From Nitrospinota bacterium (lineage in GTDB: Bacteria > Nitrospinota_A > UBA7883 > JACRLM01), in NCBI GenBank assembly GCA_015231995.1, contig JADGAO010000126.1, positions 1 to 9,493 of the forward strand: DNA of 9,493 nt, given 5' to 3'. This document shows positions 1 to 6,642 of this stretch, piece by piece. Positions within the stretch are counted from its first letter, which is position 1; each line of letters starts with the position of its first letter. Both the position numbers and the translations under genes were made by a program. Below the pieces are notes generated by a model. It was not told the DNA's origin and did no database searches. It saw only the letters and a program-made list of their open reading frames with translations.

Positions 1-217
1 CCAGAGGCTCCCTCAGGATGACAAAAAGCGGACTTCGCTCAGAATGACGACGGTCGGCCATTGTCATTCTGAGCGCACGAATATTGTCATTCTGAGCGAA
101 GCGAAGAATCTATCAAATAGAACATTCTGTTCTACTGTGATCCTTCGGTCACAGGGCCTCCCTCAGGATGACAAAAAGCGGACTTCTTCTACAATTCTGA
201 ACCCAACGAAGAATCTA
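1..217. repeat. Cluster of short dispersed palindromic repeats (TCATTCTGAG / CCTCAGGATGAC type)
   Basis: This AT/GC-mixed non-coding stretch is made almost wholly of repeat copies. A 29-nt block (8-36), which contains CCTCAGGATGAC, recurs exactly at 158-186, an offset of 150 bp. CGCTCAGAATGAC at 36-48 is the reverse complement of GTCATTCTGAGCG at 63-75 and 86-98. The fullest copy spans 86-112 (GTCATTCTGAGCGAAGCGAA followed by GAATCTA), and a decayed copy lies at 192-217. Small hairpins lie inside: TAGAACA/TGTTCTA (118-124/128-134) and CTGTGA/TCACAG (135-140/149-154). Repeats of this type are known to be scattered between genes in many environmental bacterial genomes. An open frame runs through the cluster into the next gene, but its codons are repeat sequence and I do not regard it as protein coding. 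Confidence 0.85.
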
Positions 218-250
218 CCGTCAACTTCAGGATTCACGCTAAAATCACTC

Positions 251-280
251 TTGCCGTATAAACGGAGCCGTGACTTTAGA
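251..280 (+). promoter_or_regulatory. Possible promoter of the four-gene plus-strand cluster
   Basis: TTGCCG (251-256) and TTTAGA (275-280) are separated by 18 nt and resemble sigma-70 -35 and -10 boxes. They lie just after the repeat cluster and about 20 nt before the chosen start of the EI24-like gene. Neither box is perfect, so the call rests mainly on position and spacing. Confidence 0.25.
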
Positions 281-301
281 ACTTTTTCCGGTAAACCCTA
301 T

Positions 302-1081
302 ATGACGCCAATCCGTTCAGCTCTGCACGTTCATTCTGGGGCGTTTTGCATGTTCAAAGGCGCAAGGCTCATCTTCACCGACTGGAGGCTTTTCCGGCTT
401 GCGCTTACTCCGTTTGCGTTAAATACGGCCCTGTTCATAGGGTTTTTACTCTCCTTTAACTATGTCGCCTATCATGTCTCATCGCATGTATTCGCGCAGT
501 CGAATCAGGAATGGTATTGGGCCGCGTTTTCGATCCTTATCGGGTCGGCCCTGTTTGCGGTGTCCATACTGATCGTGGCGTTTGGGTTTGCGTCCGTGGG
601 GCTGATCCTATCCGCCCCGTTCAACGACATCCTGTCGGCGGCTGTGGAAGAAAAACTTGCGGGCAAGGTCGTCACACGCCAGACGCCAGCTTGGGGATTC
701 ATCAAATCCACGATAATTAACGAGACTAAGAAGATGTCGCTTGTCCTGTTCATCCAGCTTTCTCTTTTTCTGATGAACCTTGTTCCCGGCGTGGGGCAGG
801 TTGCGTTCGTGGTTTTAAGCGCGATGTTCATATCGTTCGTCATGGCCTACGAGTTCACCGGCTACACTCTGGACCGCAGAGGGTTTTCGTTTGCCCAGAA
901 ACGTATGTTCATCGTTTCCCGATTCGGCCTTGCCATGGGTTTTGGCGCGCTGGCGGGGGCCATATCGCTGGTTCCTGTAGTAAACTTTCTGCTTATGCCT
1001 GTGTCGGTGGCCGGAGGGACGATCCTCGCCGTTGAGAACGACCCAGCCTCCGCCTTGGATGATAAAAGGAGTCAGACGTAA
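302..1081 (+). CDS. EI24/CysZ-family integral membrane protein
   Basis: A 259-residue hydrophobic protein of the EI24 (etoposide-induced 2.4)/CysZ family, whose best-known bacterial member is an inner-membrane sulfate permease. Hydrophobic segments lie at about residues 33-60, 73-104, 146-182 and 205-245. The family signature APFNDILSAAVEEKL falls at about 105-119, and the closing pattern VPVVNFLLMPVSVAGGT at 224-240 matches the PLLNLFIMPVAVCGAT end of E. coli CysZ. The ATG at 302 is preferred because SGAFCMFKG aligns with SGFYYFAQG of CysZ and the length is near the family's usual ~250. No clear ribosome site precedes it. The ATG at 350, with TGGGG 8 nt upstream, is the alternative. An upstream extension would be encoded by the repeat cluster and is not believable. 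The next gene starts 1 bp after the stop. Family membership is secure. Sulfate as substrate is not shown, so no symbol is given. Confidence 0.85.
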   Translation: MTPIRSALHVHSGAFCMFKGARLIFTDWRLFRLALTPFALNTALFIGFLLSFNYVAYHVSSHVFAQSNQEWYWAAFSILIGSALFAVSILIVAFGFASVGLILSAPFNDILSAAVEEKLAGKVVTRQTPAWGFIKSTIINETKKMSLVLFIQLSLFLMNLVPGVGQVAFVVLSAMFISFVMAYEFTGYTLDRRGFSFAQKRMFIVSRFGLAMGFGALAGAISLVPVVNFLLMPVSVAGGTILAVENDPASALDDKRSQT

Positions 1082-1082
1082 A

Positions 1083-2039
1083 ATGGATATCGCATTCAAC
1101 AAAGAACGAGTCACGCTGTACCTATCGTTCAACGACCCATACAGTTTTATCATCGCGCCGATGGTCAAAAGCCTGTCCCACTCTTACAAGGTTGATATAG
1201 ACTACGTCCCGCTCACTCGATATGACAGCTCTGGGCTGTTATCGGACGATCCGGCTATCCGGCGGTATTACCTCAAAGATGTGGAGCGTTTCACCCAAAA
1301 AGCCGGACGGAAACTGAAGTTCGACGACAGGGTTCAGGACTCCACGGCGGCGTGTCTGGGCAGGTTTTACGCCGAAGAGAAAATGCTTGGGCTGAAGTAT
1401 ATCAACCTTGTTTTGGCGACTAGATGGCTTGGCGGCAAAGACATTTCGAACATCGGCGACCTGGCCGACGCGGTGAAGTTCATAGAGCTGGACGCGGAGG
1501 GATTGAAAGACGCGATAGAGTCCGGCCGGTATTCCGCGAAACAGGCGCTGGCCGAAGAGAGGGCCATCGCCGATGGGGTCATCGGAGCTCCTTTCATGGT
1601 TTTCCGTGGCGAAGGGTTCTACGGCCCCGACAGGATTTCATATCTAGAAGACACGATTAAAAACGACCCGTCGCTTATCATCCATCACGACGCGAGTTAC
1701 TCGGTCATCCAGCCGGAGGAACTCCACGATAAAATAACAAAGAACGCGCCGATTTTCGTGTTGGACATCCGTATCCCGAAAGATTTTTCCGCAGGGCACA
1801 TACCTGGGGCAAACTGTCTTAACGCCAAAATAGTCCAGCGTAACCTGAACAGGCTGGATAAGGATTGGACGATAGTCGTGGCCGATGAAGGCGGCGTGGA
1901 GGCCAGCGAAACGGCGTTCATGATGGCGGGCGAAGGTTTTAAGAACATGACCGTTCTTTCCGGCGGGATGAAGTCATGGAAATGGGAGTTGGCGAAGGGG
2001 CTGGACAAGTGGCAAGACAAACTGCGTCCGTTGAAATAA
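1083..2039 (+). CDS. DsbA/GST-kappa-like thioredoxin-fold protein fused to a rhodanese domain, catalytic residues replaced
   Basis: 318 residues in two domains. Residues ~10-195 look like the 2-hydroxychromene-2-carboxylate isomerase / GST-kappa / DsbA group: a first strand with NDPYSF (17-22), a helical insert, and the late signature GVIGAPFMVFRGEGFYGPDR (165-184), which contains the cis-Pro-type GAP turn. Residues ~205-305 form a rhodanese domain with VLDIRIPKDFSAGHIPGANC (226-245) and a closing LSGGMKSWKWE. By my alignment both active sites are altered. Asp18 sits where GST-kappa has its catalytic Ser and DsbA the first Cys of CXXC. Asp268 (VVADEGG) sits where active rhodaneses have the sulfur-carrying Cys. 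The protein may therefore be a binding or scaffold protein rather than a sulfurtransferase or oxidoreductase; that is inference. No signal peptide is seen, so it is probably cytoplasmic. AAAGGAG (1065-1071) lies 11 nt before the ATG. A TTG 51 nt upstream also opens the frame but overlaps the preceding gene. Confidence 0.82.
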   Translation: MDIAFNKERVTLYLSFNDPYSFIIAPMVKSLSHSYKVDIDYVPLTRYDSSGLLSDDPAIRRYYLKDVERFTQKAGRKLKFDDRVQDSTAACLGRFYAEEKMLGLKYINLVLATRWLGGKDISNIGDLADAVKFIELDAEGLKDAIESGRYSAKQALAEERAIADGVIGAPFMVFRGEGFYGPDRISYLEDTIKNDPSLIIHHDASYSVIQPEELHDKITKNAPIFVLDIRIPKDFSAGHIPGANCLNAKIVQRNLNRLDKDWTIVVADEGGVEASETAFMMAGEGFKNMTVLSGGMKSWKWELAKGLDKWQDKLRPLK

Positions 2040-2061
2040 TCTGCACATCGAATAGCGCGAC

Positions 2062-2922
2062 ATGAATTTCACACGACATGCCGTTGTAGCGTTAATTACG
2101 GTGGCGATATATGCGGTCTGCTCCGAAGCCCAGACCTACACATTGACCGATGGCAATGGCGTTACGACCTATACGGACGCCCCGGCATCCAATCATGCGC
2201 CACATAACTCCACTACTGCGGAAGCGAATGCCCAAGTCAAATCCCCCGGGATGGACGGCTCTGAAAAGAACGACATCCTTTACATCGCCCCGCTGAAAGG
2301 CCGTGGTTTCAGCTATTGCGTTGACGTTTCGGTGAACGGGAGCGAGGGGCTCAACATGCTCGTGGATACGGGAGCCAGCTTCACTATGCTCACCGTGTCT
2401 TCGGCCAGAAGGCTTGGAATAACGAACCTTGACGAGCTACCCCGGATGCCCGTTTCGACCGCTGGCGGCGTGGCGTGGATACGTCTTGTGGAGCTTGAGA
2501 GCGTTAAAGTAGGCGGGGTCGAGGCTGTGAGCGTAGAGGGAGGCGTCTCCGATCAGATCGGCGAAGGGCTGGACGGGCTGTTGGGGGCGAGTTTTCTTGG
2601 GGAATTTGTCTATCAGGTGGATGGGCCGGGTGGAAAGCTGTCGCTAAAATCCCAGCGTGGAACTGGCGCTAACGGGGTATGGGAGAACGCACGGCGGATT
2701 GAGAAACGCAACCGCTATATGGAGAACATCCGGCGTTTCACAGCGATAAAAGCGAGCCTTGATATAGGCGCCCCTATTGACGATCCCGATTTTAAAAAAG
2801 CGGCTGGTTTCACCGGCGAGAATGCTGGCAAGTTAATCGCTTTTTACACCCGCATGTTGAACTCGCTCGACCGCAAGACATCCGCTGTTGGCGCATCTAC
2901 CGATCGGCGTGTTTATCCGTAA
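2062..2922 (+). CDS. Exported retropepsin-like aspartic protease with N-terminal DUF4124-like segment
   Basis: 286 residues. Residues 1-23 form a signal peptide with a hydrophobic core (VVALITVAIYAV) and a plausible cleavage after SEA, placing the protein in the periplasm or envelope. Residues 24-41 (QTYTLTDGNGVTTYTDAP) match the DUF4124 pattern of an aromatic-x-D-x-x-G-V-x-x-Y-T/S-D segment, often found just after signal peptides. Residues ~82-195 are a single-copy retropepsin-like domain: catalytic Asp102 in MLVDTGASFTML (99-110), a flap-like stretch STAGGVAWI (132-140), and the second hydrophobic signature LDGLLGASFLGEF (170-182). Such one-lobe proteases would act as dimers. A charged helical tail (about 208-272) follows and is not part of the usual fold. 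There is no strong ribosome site before the ATG. The gene starts 22 bp after the thioredoxin/rhodanese gene, and its stop overlaps the next start by 1 bp (TAATG). The substrate is unknown. Confidence 0.85.
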   Translation: MNFTRHAVVALITVAIYAVCSEAQTYTLTDGNGVTTYTDAPASNHAPHNSTTAEANAQVKSPGMDGSEKNDILYIAPLKGRGFSYCVDVSVNGSEGLNMLVDTGASFTMLTVSSARRLGITNLDELPRMPVSTAGGVAWIRLVELESVKVGGVEAVSVEGGVSDQIGEGLDGLLGASFLGEFVYQVDGPGGKLSLKSQRGTGANGVWENARRIEKRNRYMENIRRFTAIKASLDIGAPIDDPDFKKAAGFTGENAGKLIAFYTRMLNSLDRKTSAVGASTDRRVYP

Positions 2923-3599
2923 TGGAGGAATCCGCCCCATTAGCTGACGATAGCCAGCCTTGCCGGTTATGCGGGACGCACGCCGCGCTATTTTACAAAG
3001 ACGCTCGTAGTTTTTACCGTTGCCCGTTGTGCCATTTCATATTCACAAACCAGATGGCTGATAGCGCCGCGCAGGAGGCGCATTACAAAGGGCAATGGGG
3101 CAATCAAGACGAGGCTTACCTGAAAAACCAGGCCGACAACATCGTCGCCGTCCTTTCGCGTTATGGCGCGCCGCTGCGGATTCTCGATTTCGGGTCGGGT
3201 TCCGGCTCGCTCGCGCGTCAGCTTGCCGGGCGCGGCTACGGCGTCACGGAGCTTGAGCCGATGATACACGGCTATCTGAAAGATCAACATTATCCCGCAA
3301 AGTTCGACGCGATAGTCGCCGTGGAGGTGATTGAACATCTCCCGAACATGTGGGAAGAGCTTGAACAACTCGATAAAGTTTTGGCGGATGGCGGAGTGAT
3401 GCTTTTCGCCACGCTTCTGACAAACCGGTTTATAGACGCCGATGACGCTCGTGAACAATTCGCGGCCTGGTGGTACAAAGACGACCAGACCCACGTCAAT
3501 TTTTTCTGCAACCGCGCATTGGCCGTAATGGGGCGGATCAGCGGCTGGACGATAGATATTTACGCCAACCAGCTATTCGTTGTCAGGAAGGGGGCGTAA
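2922..3599 (+). CDS. Class I SAM-dependent methyltransferase with N-terminal zinc ribbon
   Basis: 225 residues. The N-terminus carries four cysteines, C14xxC17 and C34xxC37, that form a small zinc-ribbon-like module. A Rossmann methyltransferase of the Methyltransf_23 type follows: SAM motif I ILDFGSGSGSLA (87-98), acidic E110/E112 after the second strand, FDAIVAVEVIEHL (128-140) as the motif IV region, and the closing features GGVMLFATLL (157-166) and WWYKDDQTHVNFF (183-195). The W-W-Y-x-x-D-x-T-H pattern is familiar from a family of about 220-residue zinc-ribbon methyltransferases of unknown substrate. The start overlaps the protease stop by 1 bp, pointing to translational coupling. It is the last gene of the cluster, and its final 17 bp overlap the end of the opposing cca gene, so no terminator fits between them. 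It probably acts in the cytoplasm on a small molecule or sugar, but the substrate cannot be told from sequence. Confidence 0.85.
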   Translation: MEESAPLADDSQPCRLCGTHAALFYKDARSFYRCPLCHFIFTNQMADSAAQEAHYKGQWGNQDEAYLKNQADNIVAVLSRYGAPLRILDFGSGSGSLARQLAGRGYGVTELEPMIHGYLKDQHYPAKFDAIVAVEVIEHLPNMWEELEQLDKVLADGGVMLFATLLTNRFIDADDAREQFAAWWYKDDQTHVNFFCNRALAVMGRISGWTIDIYANQLFVVRKGA

Positions 3600-5067
3600 G
3601 GCGCACTAACTCTTTCTTCACAAGTTCCACAGCCTCTTCTCTGGAAGTTATCTCGCCAAGGGCGCGAGCCTCCTCCACTAACGCGAGAAGCCTTCCAATC
3701 AGCTCTCCCTGCGGCAGGTTGAAAACCTTCATGATGTCATGACCATCCAATAGAGGTTCGCGTGGCTGAGGGGTGTTGAGCGAGTGTTGGATATAATCAA
3801 AAGCTTTGACTGCAGAGGCCCGCTCCGCAAGCCTTCGTCGTTCGGTCACTGCCGGGCCTTGTGTGGCCATCGCGTCCGCCACGGCGTGGAGCAGGGCTGG
3901 AATAGCCCACTCTCCCAGGGCGCGGTGAAACCTGTAAAGGCTTCGTTGCGAAAGCTCGCCTTCGTGAATGGCGTTGAACGGCCTCAAATGGTTTTTCACG
4001 AGAATTCCCAATCCGTTTCTAACCGCGCCCGGCAGGCGAAGCCTGTTTGCGGCATGGGTCGCAATGCTCTCACCGGCTTTCTCATGTCCGTAAAACGTAA
4101 TCTCTCCTTCGTCGGACAAGCCGGAGCTTCCAGGTTTGCCGACATCGTGAAGGAGCGCCGCTATCTTGAGAATCTCTCGCCGTCTCCAGCCTCCGGCCAC
4201 TTCTTCGCAAAGTGATTCGTTGATAATTGGTAGCCATTGCGTCAGCCAATCTGGAGGGTTGGCGAGTATCTTTTCCATCTGGGTAAGCGATTCGATGGAA
4301 TGGTTGAATACGTCGAGATGGTGCCACTTGTTCTGCGGAGCGGAACGGGCGGGGGATAGTTCCGGGAACACGAAGTCGAGACTTCCATCCCTATCCATCG
4401 CTTTTATGGCTTTGTGACTGAACGGCTCGCAAAGTATATGGAACAGCTCCTGCGAAATCCTCTCACCGGCGACACCGGCAAGCAGAGGCGCAACATCAAC
4501 AGACATGGCTTGTATCTGCGGCGACGGTGCGAGGTTGTGCGAATTCTCGAACCTGCACGCTCGTAATACGCGGACAGGGTCGTCGCGCATGGATGTTTGA
4601 GATACAGGGCGGAGCATTTTTGATTCCAGGTCGGCAAGGCCGCCGAGCGGATCGTGGATTGTGAAACCGTCGCCGTCGAACCGGGCCGCCACGGCGTTGA
4701 TAGTGAAATCCCGTTTTCGCAGATCGTCGTCCATGGAGCCGCCCTGCATGAGAGCCACGTCCACGGTGTTAAACCGGTCGTTGCCGCCAATGACGATCCG
4801 CGCTATGCGTCTGCCGTCGTCCAGAACGACGTATCCCAACCCATGTTTTATTGCGAAACAATCGGCAAGCTCTACAGGGTCTTTATCCGTGACCAGGTCA
4901 ATGTCCGCTACAGAGCGTCCCAGAGCGGTGTCGCGGATGATTCCTCCGACGGCCCAGACTGTAAAGCCATTTTCAAGGAGGAGACAAAGGAATCCATGGA
5001 CGATTCCATCCATTTCTTCCTGGACAAGATGGCCTATCTTAGTGGCGAGTCTATCTGGCTGGATCAT
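3583..5067 (-). CDS. cca: CCA tRNA nucleotidyltransferase / poly(A) polymerase family protein with HD domain
   Basis: 494 residues. A class II nucleotidyltransferase head comes first: WAVGGIIRD (38-46) with the GG-x-x-RD motif, then the metal-binding pair Asp55/Asp57 in ADIDLVTD, DLRKRDFTINAVA (115-127), DPLGGLADLESK (139-150) and DDPVRVLRACRF (162-173), the last at the position of the nucleotide-templating E/D-D-x-x-R motif. A complete HD phosphohydrolase domain follows: H250 and H256, H307-D308 (LLHDVGKP), H328, H360 and D398. This order resembles E. coli Cca, which adds and repairs tRNA 3'-CCA ends, though the protein is longer than the 412-residue E. coli enzyme. Poly(A) polymerases and split CC- or A-adding enzymes share these motifs, so the exact activity is less sure than the family. 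It starts 19 bp after the rho stop; GGACGG lies a few bases before the ATG. The 3' end overlaps the opposing methyltransferase gene by 17 bp. Confidence 0.85.
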   Translation of the reverse strand: MIQPDRLATKIGHLVQEEMDGIVHGFLCLLLENGFTVWAVGGIIRDTALGRSVADIDLVTDKDPVELADCFAIKHGLGYVVLDDGRRIARIVIGGNDRFNTVDVALMQGGSMDDDLRKRDFTINAVAARFDGDGFTIHDPLGGLADLESKMLRPVSQTSMRDDPVRVLRACRFENSHNLAPSPQIQAMSVDVAPLLAGVAGERISQELFHILCEPFSHKAIKAMDRDGSLDFVFPELSPARSAPQNKWHHLDVFNHSIESLTQMEKILANPPDWLTQWLPIINESLCEEVAGGWRRREILKIAALLHDVGKPGSSGLSDEGEITFYGHEKAGESIATHAANRLRLPGAVRNGLGILVKNHLRPFNAIHEGELSQRSLYRFHRALGEWAIPALLHAVADAMATQGPAVTERRRLAERASAVKAFDYIQHSLNTPQPREPLLDGHDIMKVFNLPQGELIGRLLALVEEARALGEITSREEAVELVKKELVRLTPPS

Positions 5068-5086
5068 GACCCGTCCGGCAAGCCGC

Positions 5087-6208
5087 CTACCGGAGCGGGA
5101 TTGTGGCCAGGAAATCGGCGTTGGATTTTGTTTTCTCCATCTTGTCTATGAGAGCCTTGTACTTGACAAAGTTTTTGTCCCCTGCCATGGCTTTCATTAT
5201 CATCCAGATTTTCCGGAGGTCTTCGGTGGTCTGGAGTTTTTCTTCTTTCCGTGTGCCGGACTGGCCGAGGTTTATGGCCGGGAAGACGCGCTCCTCCGCC
5301 AACGCCCTGTCCAATACTATCTCCGTGTTGCCGGTGCCTTTGAACTCCTGGAAAATCACCTCGTCCATTTTACTTCCGGTGTCCACAAGGCATGTGGCGA
5401 TGATTGTCAGGCTTCCGGCTCCCTCGATTTTTCTTGCCGAGCCGAAGAACTTGCGGGGGAACTCCAGCGCGTTGGCCGCCACGCCGCCAGAGAGGGTTTT
5501 GCCTCCCCTGTTGTCTGTGGCCTTGTTGAAAGCCCTGCCGAGGCGTGTGATTGAGTCCACGATGAGAACGACGTCCTCTCCGGCTTCCACCAAGCGCTGG
5601 GCGCGTTCCATCATCAGTTCCGAAGTGCGTATCTGCTCCGATAGCGGCGCGTCGAAGCTTGTTGCCACCACCTCGCCGCCTACGTTGCGCTTGAACTGCG
5701 TGACCTCTTCCGGGCGTTCGTCAATCAGGAAGATTATCACCCGCGTATCAGGGTGGTTGAACTTTATACCTTTGGCGATATCCTCGAGTATCGTGGTTTT
5801 GCCCGCTTTGGGCGGGGACACAAGCAGGGCCCTCTGCCCCCTGCCGATCGGGGCGAAGAGGTCTATCACCCGCGTGGTTAACGGTTTCGGGCCTGTTTCC
5901 AGCCTAAGTTTCACGTGAGGGTCAATAACCGTCAGCTTGTTAAACAGCGTTCGGCGCATAGAGACTTCGACAGGCAGGCCATCCACGCGCTCCACCTGCT
6001 CCAGGGCGGAGTTTGGTTGCTTCTGGTTTTTCGGGGCTCCTTTCCCCTCCACGAACATGCCGGACATCAACCTGTGTTTTCGGATGATATTCTGGCCCAC
6101 ATATGGGTCGGACGAGTCCATGGCGTAACATCTGTCTATGGAGCGCAGGAAACCGAATCCCTTGTCCGTGATGTCAAGGATGCCGGAAACCGGCTCAAGA
6201 TCTGGCAT
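5087..6208 (-). CDS. rho: Transcription termination factor Rho, short form lacking the N-terminal helical domain
   Basis: 373 residues, against 419 in E. coli. Rho is a hexameric RNA-dependent ATPase and helicase that ends transcription. The cold-shock-like RNA-binding domain begins almost at residue 5 (SGILDITDKGFGFLRS, 8-23), so the small N-terminal helical (Rho_N) domain is absent. The ATPase core is complete: Walker A SPPKAGKTT (131-139), the catalytic-Glu region DERPEEV (163-169), Walker B VVLIVDS (213-219, Asp218), Q-loop Lys237 (GGKTLSGG), R-loop Lys290 (EFKGTGN), and the arginine finger Arg320 (SGTRKEE). The Q-loop seems one residue longer than in E. coli. An in-frame TAG (plus positions 6212-6214) lies two codons before the ATG, so the frame cannot extend upstream. 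AAAGG sits about 13 nt before the start, rather far. cca follows after 19 bp. Rho identity is certain; whether it is the only copy in the genome cannot be seen. Confidence 0.96.
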   Translation of the reverse strand: MPDLEPVSGILDITDKGFGFLRSIDRCYAMDSSDPYVGQNIIRKHRLMSGMFVEGKGAPKNQKQPNSALEQVERVDGLPVEVSMRRTLFNKLTVIDPHVKLRLETGPKPLTTRVIDLFAPIGRGQRALLVSPPKAGKTTILEDIAKGIKFNHPDTRVIIFLIDERPEEVTQFKRNVGGEVVATSFDAPLSEQIRTSELMMERAQRLVEAGEDVVLIVDSITRLGRAFNKATDNRGGKTLSGGVAANALEFPRKFFGSARKIEGAGSLTIIATCLVDTGSKMDEVIFQEFKGTGNTEIVLDRALAEERVFPAINLGQSGTRKEEKLQTTEDLRKIWMIMKAMAGDKNFVKYKALIDKMEKTKSNADFLATIPLR

Positions 6209-6299
6209 AAGCTAATTGTAACCTTTGAAAATGGGTGTTAAGTCGCGCGCCGCGCATCATGGGCCAAACCTGACCCGTTGTTGTGATAAGAGCGGCTAT

Positions 6300-6329
6300 A
6301 TAATAGTCAAACCTTTAAAAAAACCGGAA
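6300..6329 (-). promoter_or_regulatory. Possible rho promoter
   Basis: Read on the minus strand, TTCCGG (plus 6324-6329) and TATTAT (plus 6300-6305) are separated by 18 nt and lie about 90 bp upstream of the rho start. The -35 match is poor. The same AT-rich octamer also reads TATATAAT on the plus strand, where no gene follows, so orientation rests on context. A leader of this length would leave room for Rho autoregulation, which is known in E. coli, but no leader structure is recognisable. Confidence 0.22.
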
Positions 6330-6450
6330 GCGGGCATATGTGGCGCAATCCATTAATTGGAAGGATTGAACCCACGCTCCGCAGGTGACCTCGCTGTAAA
6401 CAAACCGGCGAGGACCGGAATAACAGACTGTTGCCATGTTTCTGAAATGT

Positions 6451-6525
6451 CATTGCGGAGAAGCCTGCGGCGACCTTGAACCATCTGTAATTGGTTTTGC
6501 GGGATTGGCGTCTGCGCTCGCAATG
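6451..6525. repeat. Decayed palindromic intergenic repeat (CATTGCGAG type)
   Basis: CATTGCG at 6451-6457 is mirrored by CGCAATG at 6519-6525. The arms continue imperfectly inward: GGAGAAGCCTGCGGCGA on the left, and GGGATTGGCGTCTGCGCT on the right. The centre, about 25 nt, is AT-rich. The outline matches the widespread CATTGCGAGG...GAAGCAATC intergenic palindromes found in many bacterial genomes, but several arm bases have diverged, so this looks like an old copy. It belongs to a different sequence class from the repeats at the window ends. Confidence 0.55.
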
Positions 6526-6642
6526 AAATAAAAAGAACTTTGCAACAACCTGATAACATTACACCAGCCAAGTATATCAGGAAAACCCCGCCGGTAAAGA
6601 AAAAAGTCTGTGCGCGGGCCTGCAAATCCCGGAAAAAATAAT

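Larger units (their letters stand above)
6209..6642. other. Intergenic region between the glycosyltransferase-like gene and rho
   Basis: A 434-bp gap without a convincing gene. Besides the palindromic element and possible promoter listed separately, it holds two inverted repeats. CCTCGC (6389-6394) pairs with GCGAGG (6408-6413). CCTGATA (6549-6555) pairs with TATCAGG (6575-6581) across a 19-nt loop. Read on the minus strand, the latter is followed after about 10 nt by a short T-run, so it might serve as a weak terminator for the glycosyltransferase-like gene. A 90-codon minus-strand frame (6353-6625) has only a TTG start and crosses the palindromic element; I judge it spurious. Confidence 0.6.

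Noticed and set aside
1..217. CRISPR array
   Set aside because: The repeats are irregular in spacing, occur in both orientations and are palindromic intergenic elements; there are no cas genes.
44..301. Upstream extension of the EI24-like frame by 86 codons
   Set aside because: The codons are those of the dispersed repeats, give no membrane-protein character, and the family normally starts near the ATG at 302.
1032..1082. TTG start for the thioredoxin/rhodanese gene
   Set aside because: It would overlap the EI24-like gene by 50 bp. The ATG at 1083 has AAAGGAG upstream and leads directly into the first strand of the domain.
2062..2130. Lipoprotein signal on the aspartic protease (Cys20)
   Set aside because: The residues before the Cys (YAV) do not fit a lipobox. 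A normal signal peptidase site after SEA fits better.
5103..5918. Long plus-strand open frame opposite rho
   Set aside because: It is an antisense shadow of a strongly conserved rho gene and has no protein-like features of its own.
6360..6415. tRNA-like T-loop (GGGTTCAATCC on the minus strand)
   Set aside because: The T-stem has a mismatch and two wobbles, and I could not build acceptor and anticodon arms around it.
6353..6625. 90-codon minus-strand frame between rho and the glycosyltransferase-like gene
   Set aside because: It has a TTG start with no ribosome site, crosses the palindromic element, and shows no recognisable domain apart from a short hydrophobic stretch.
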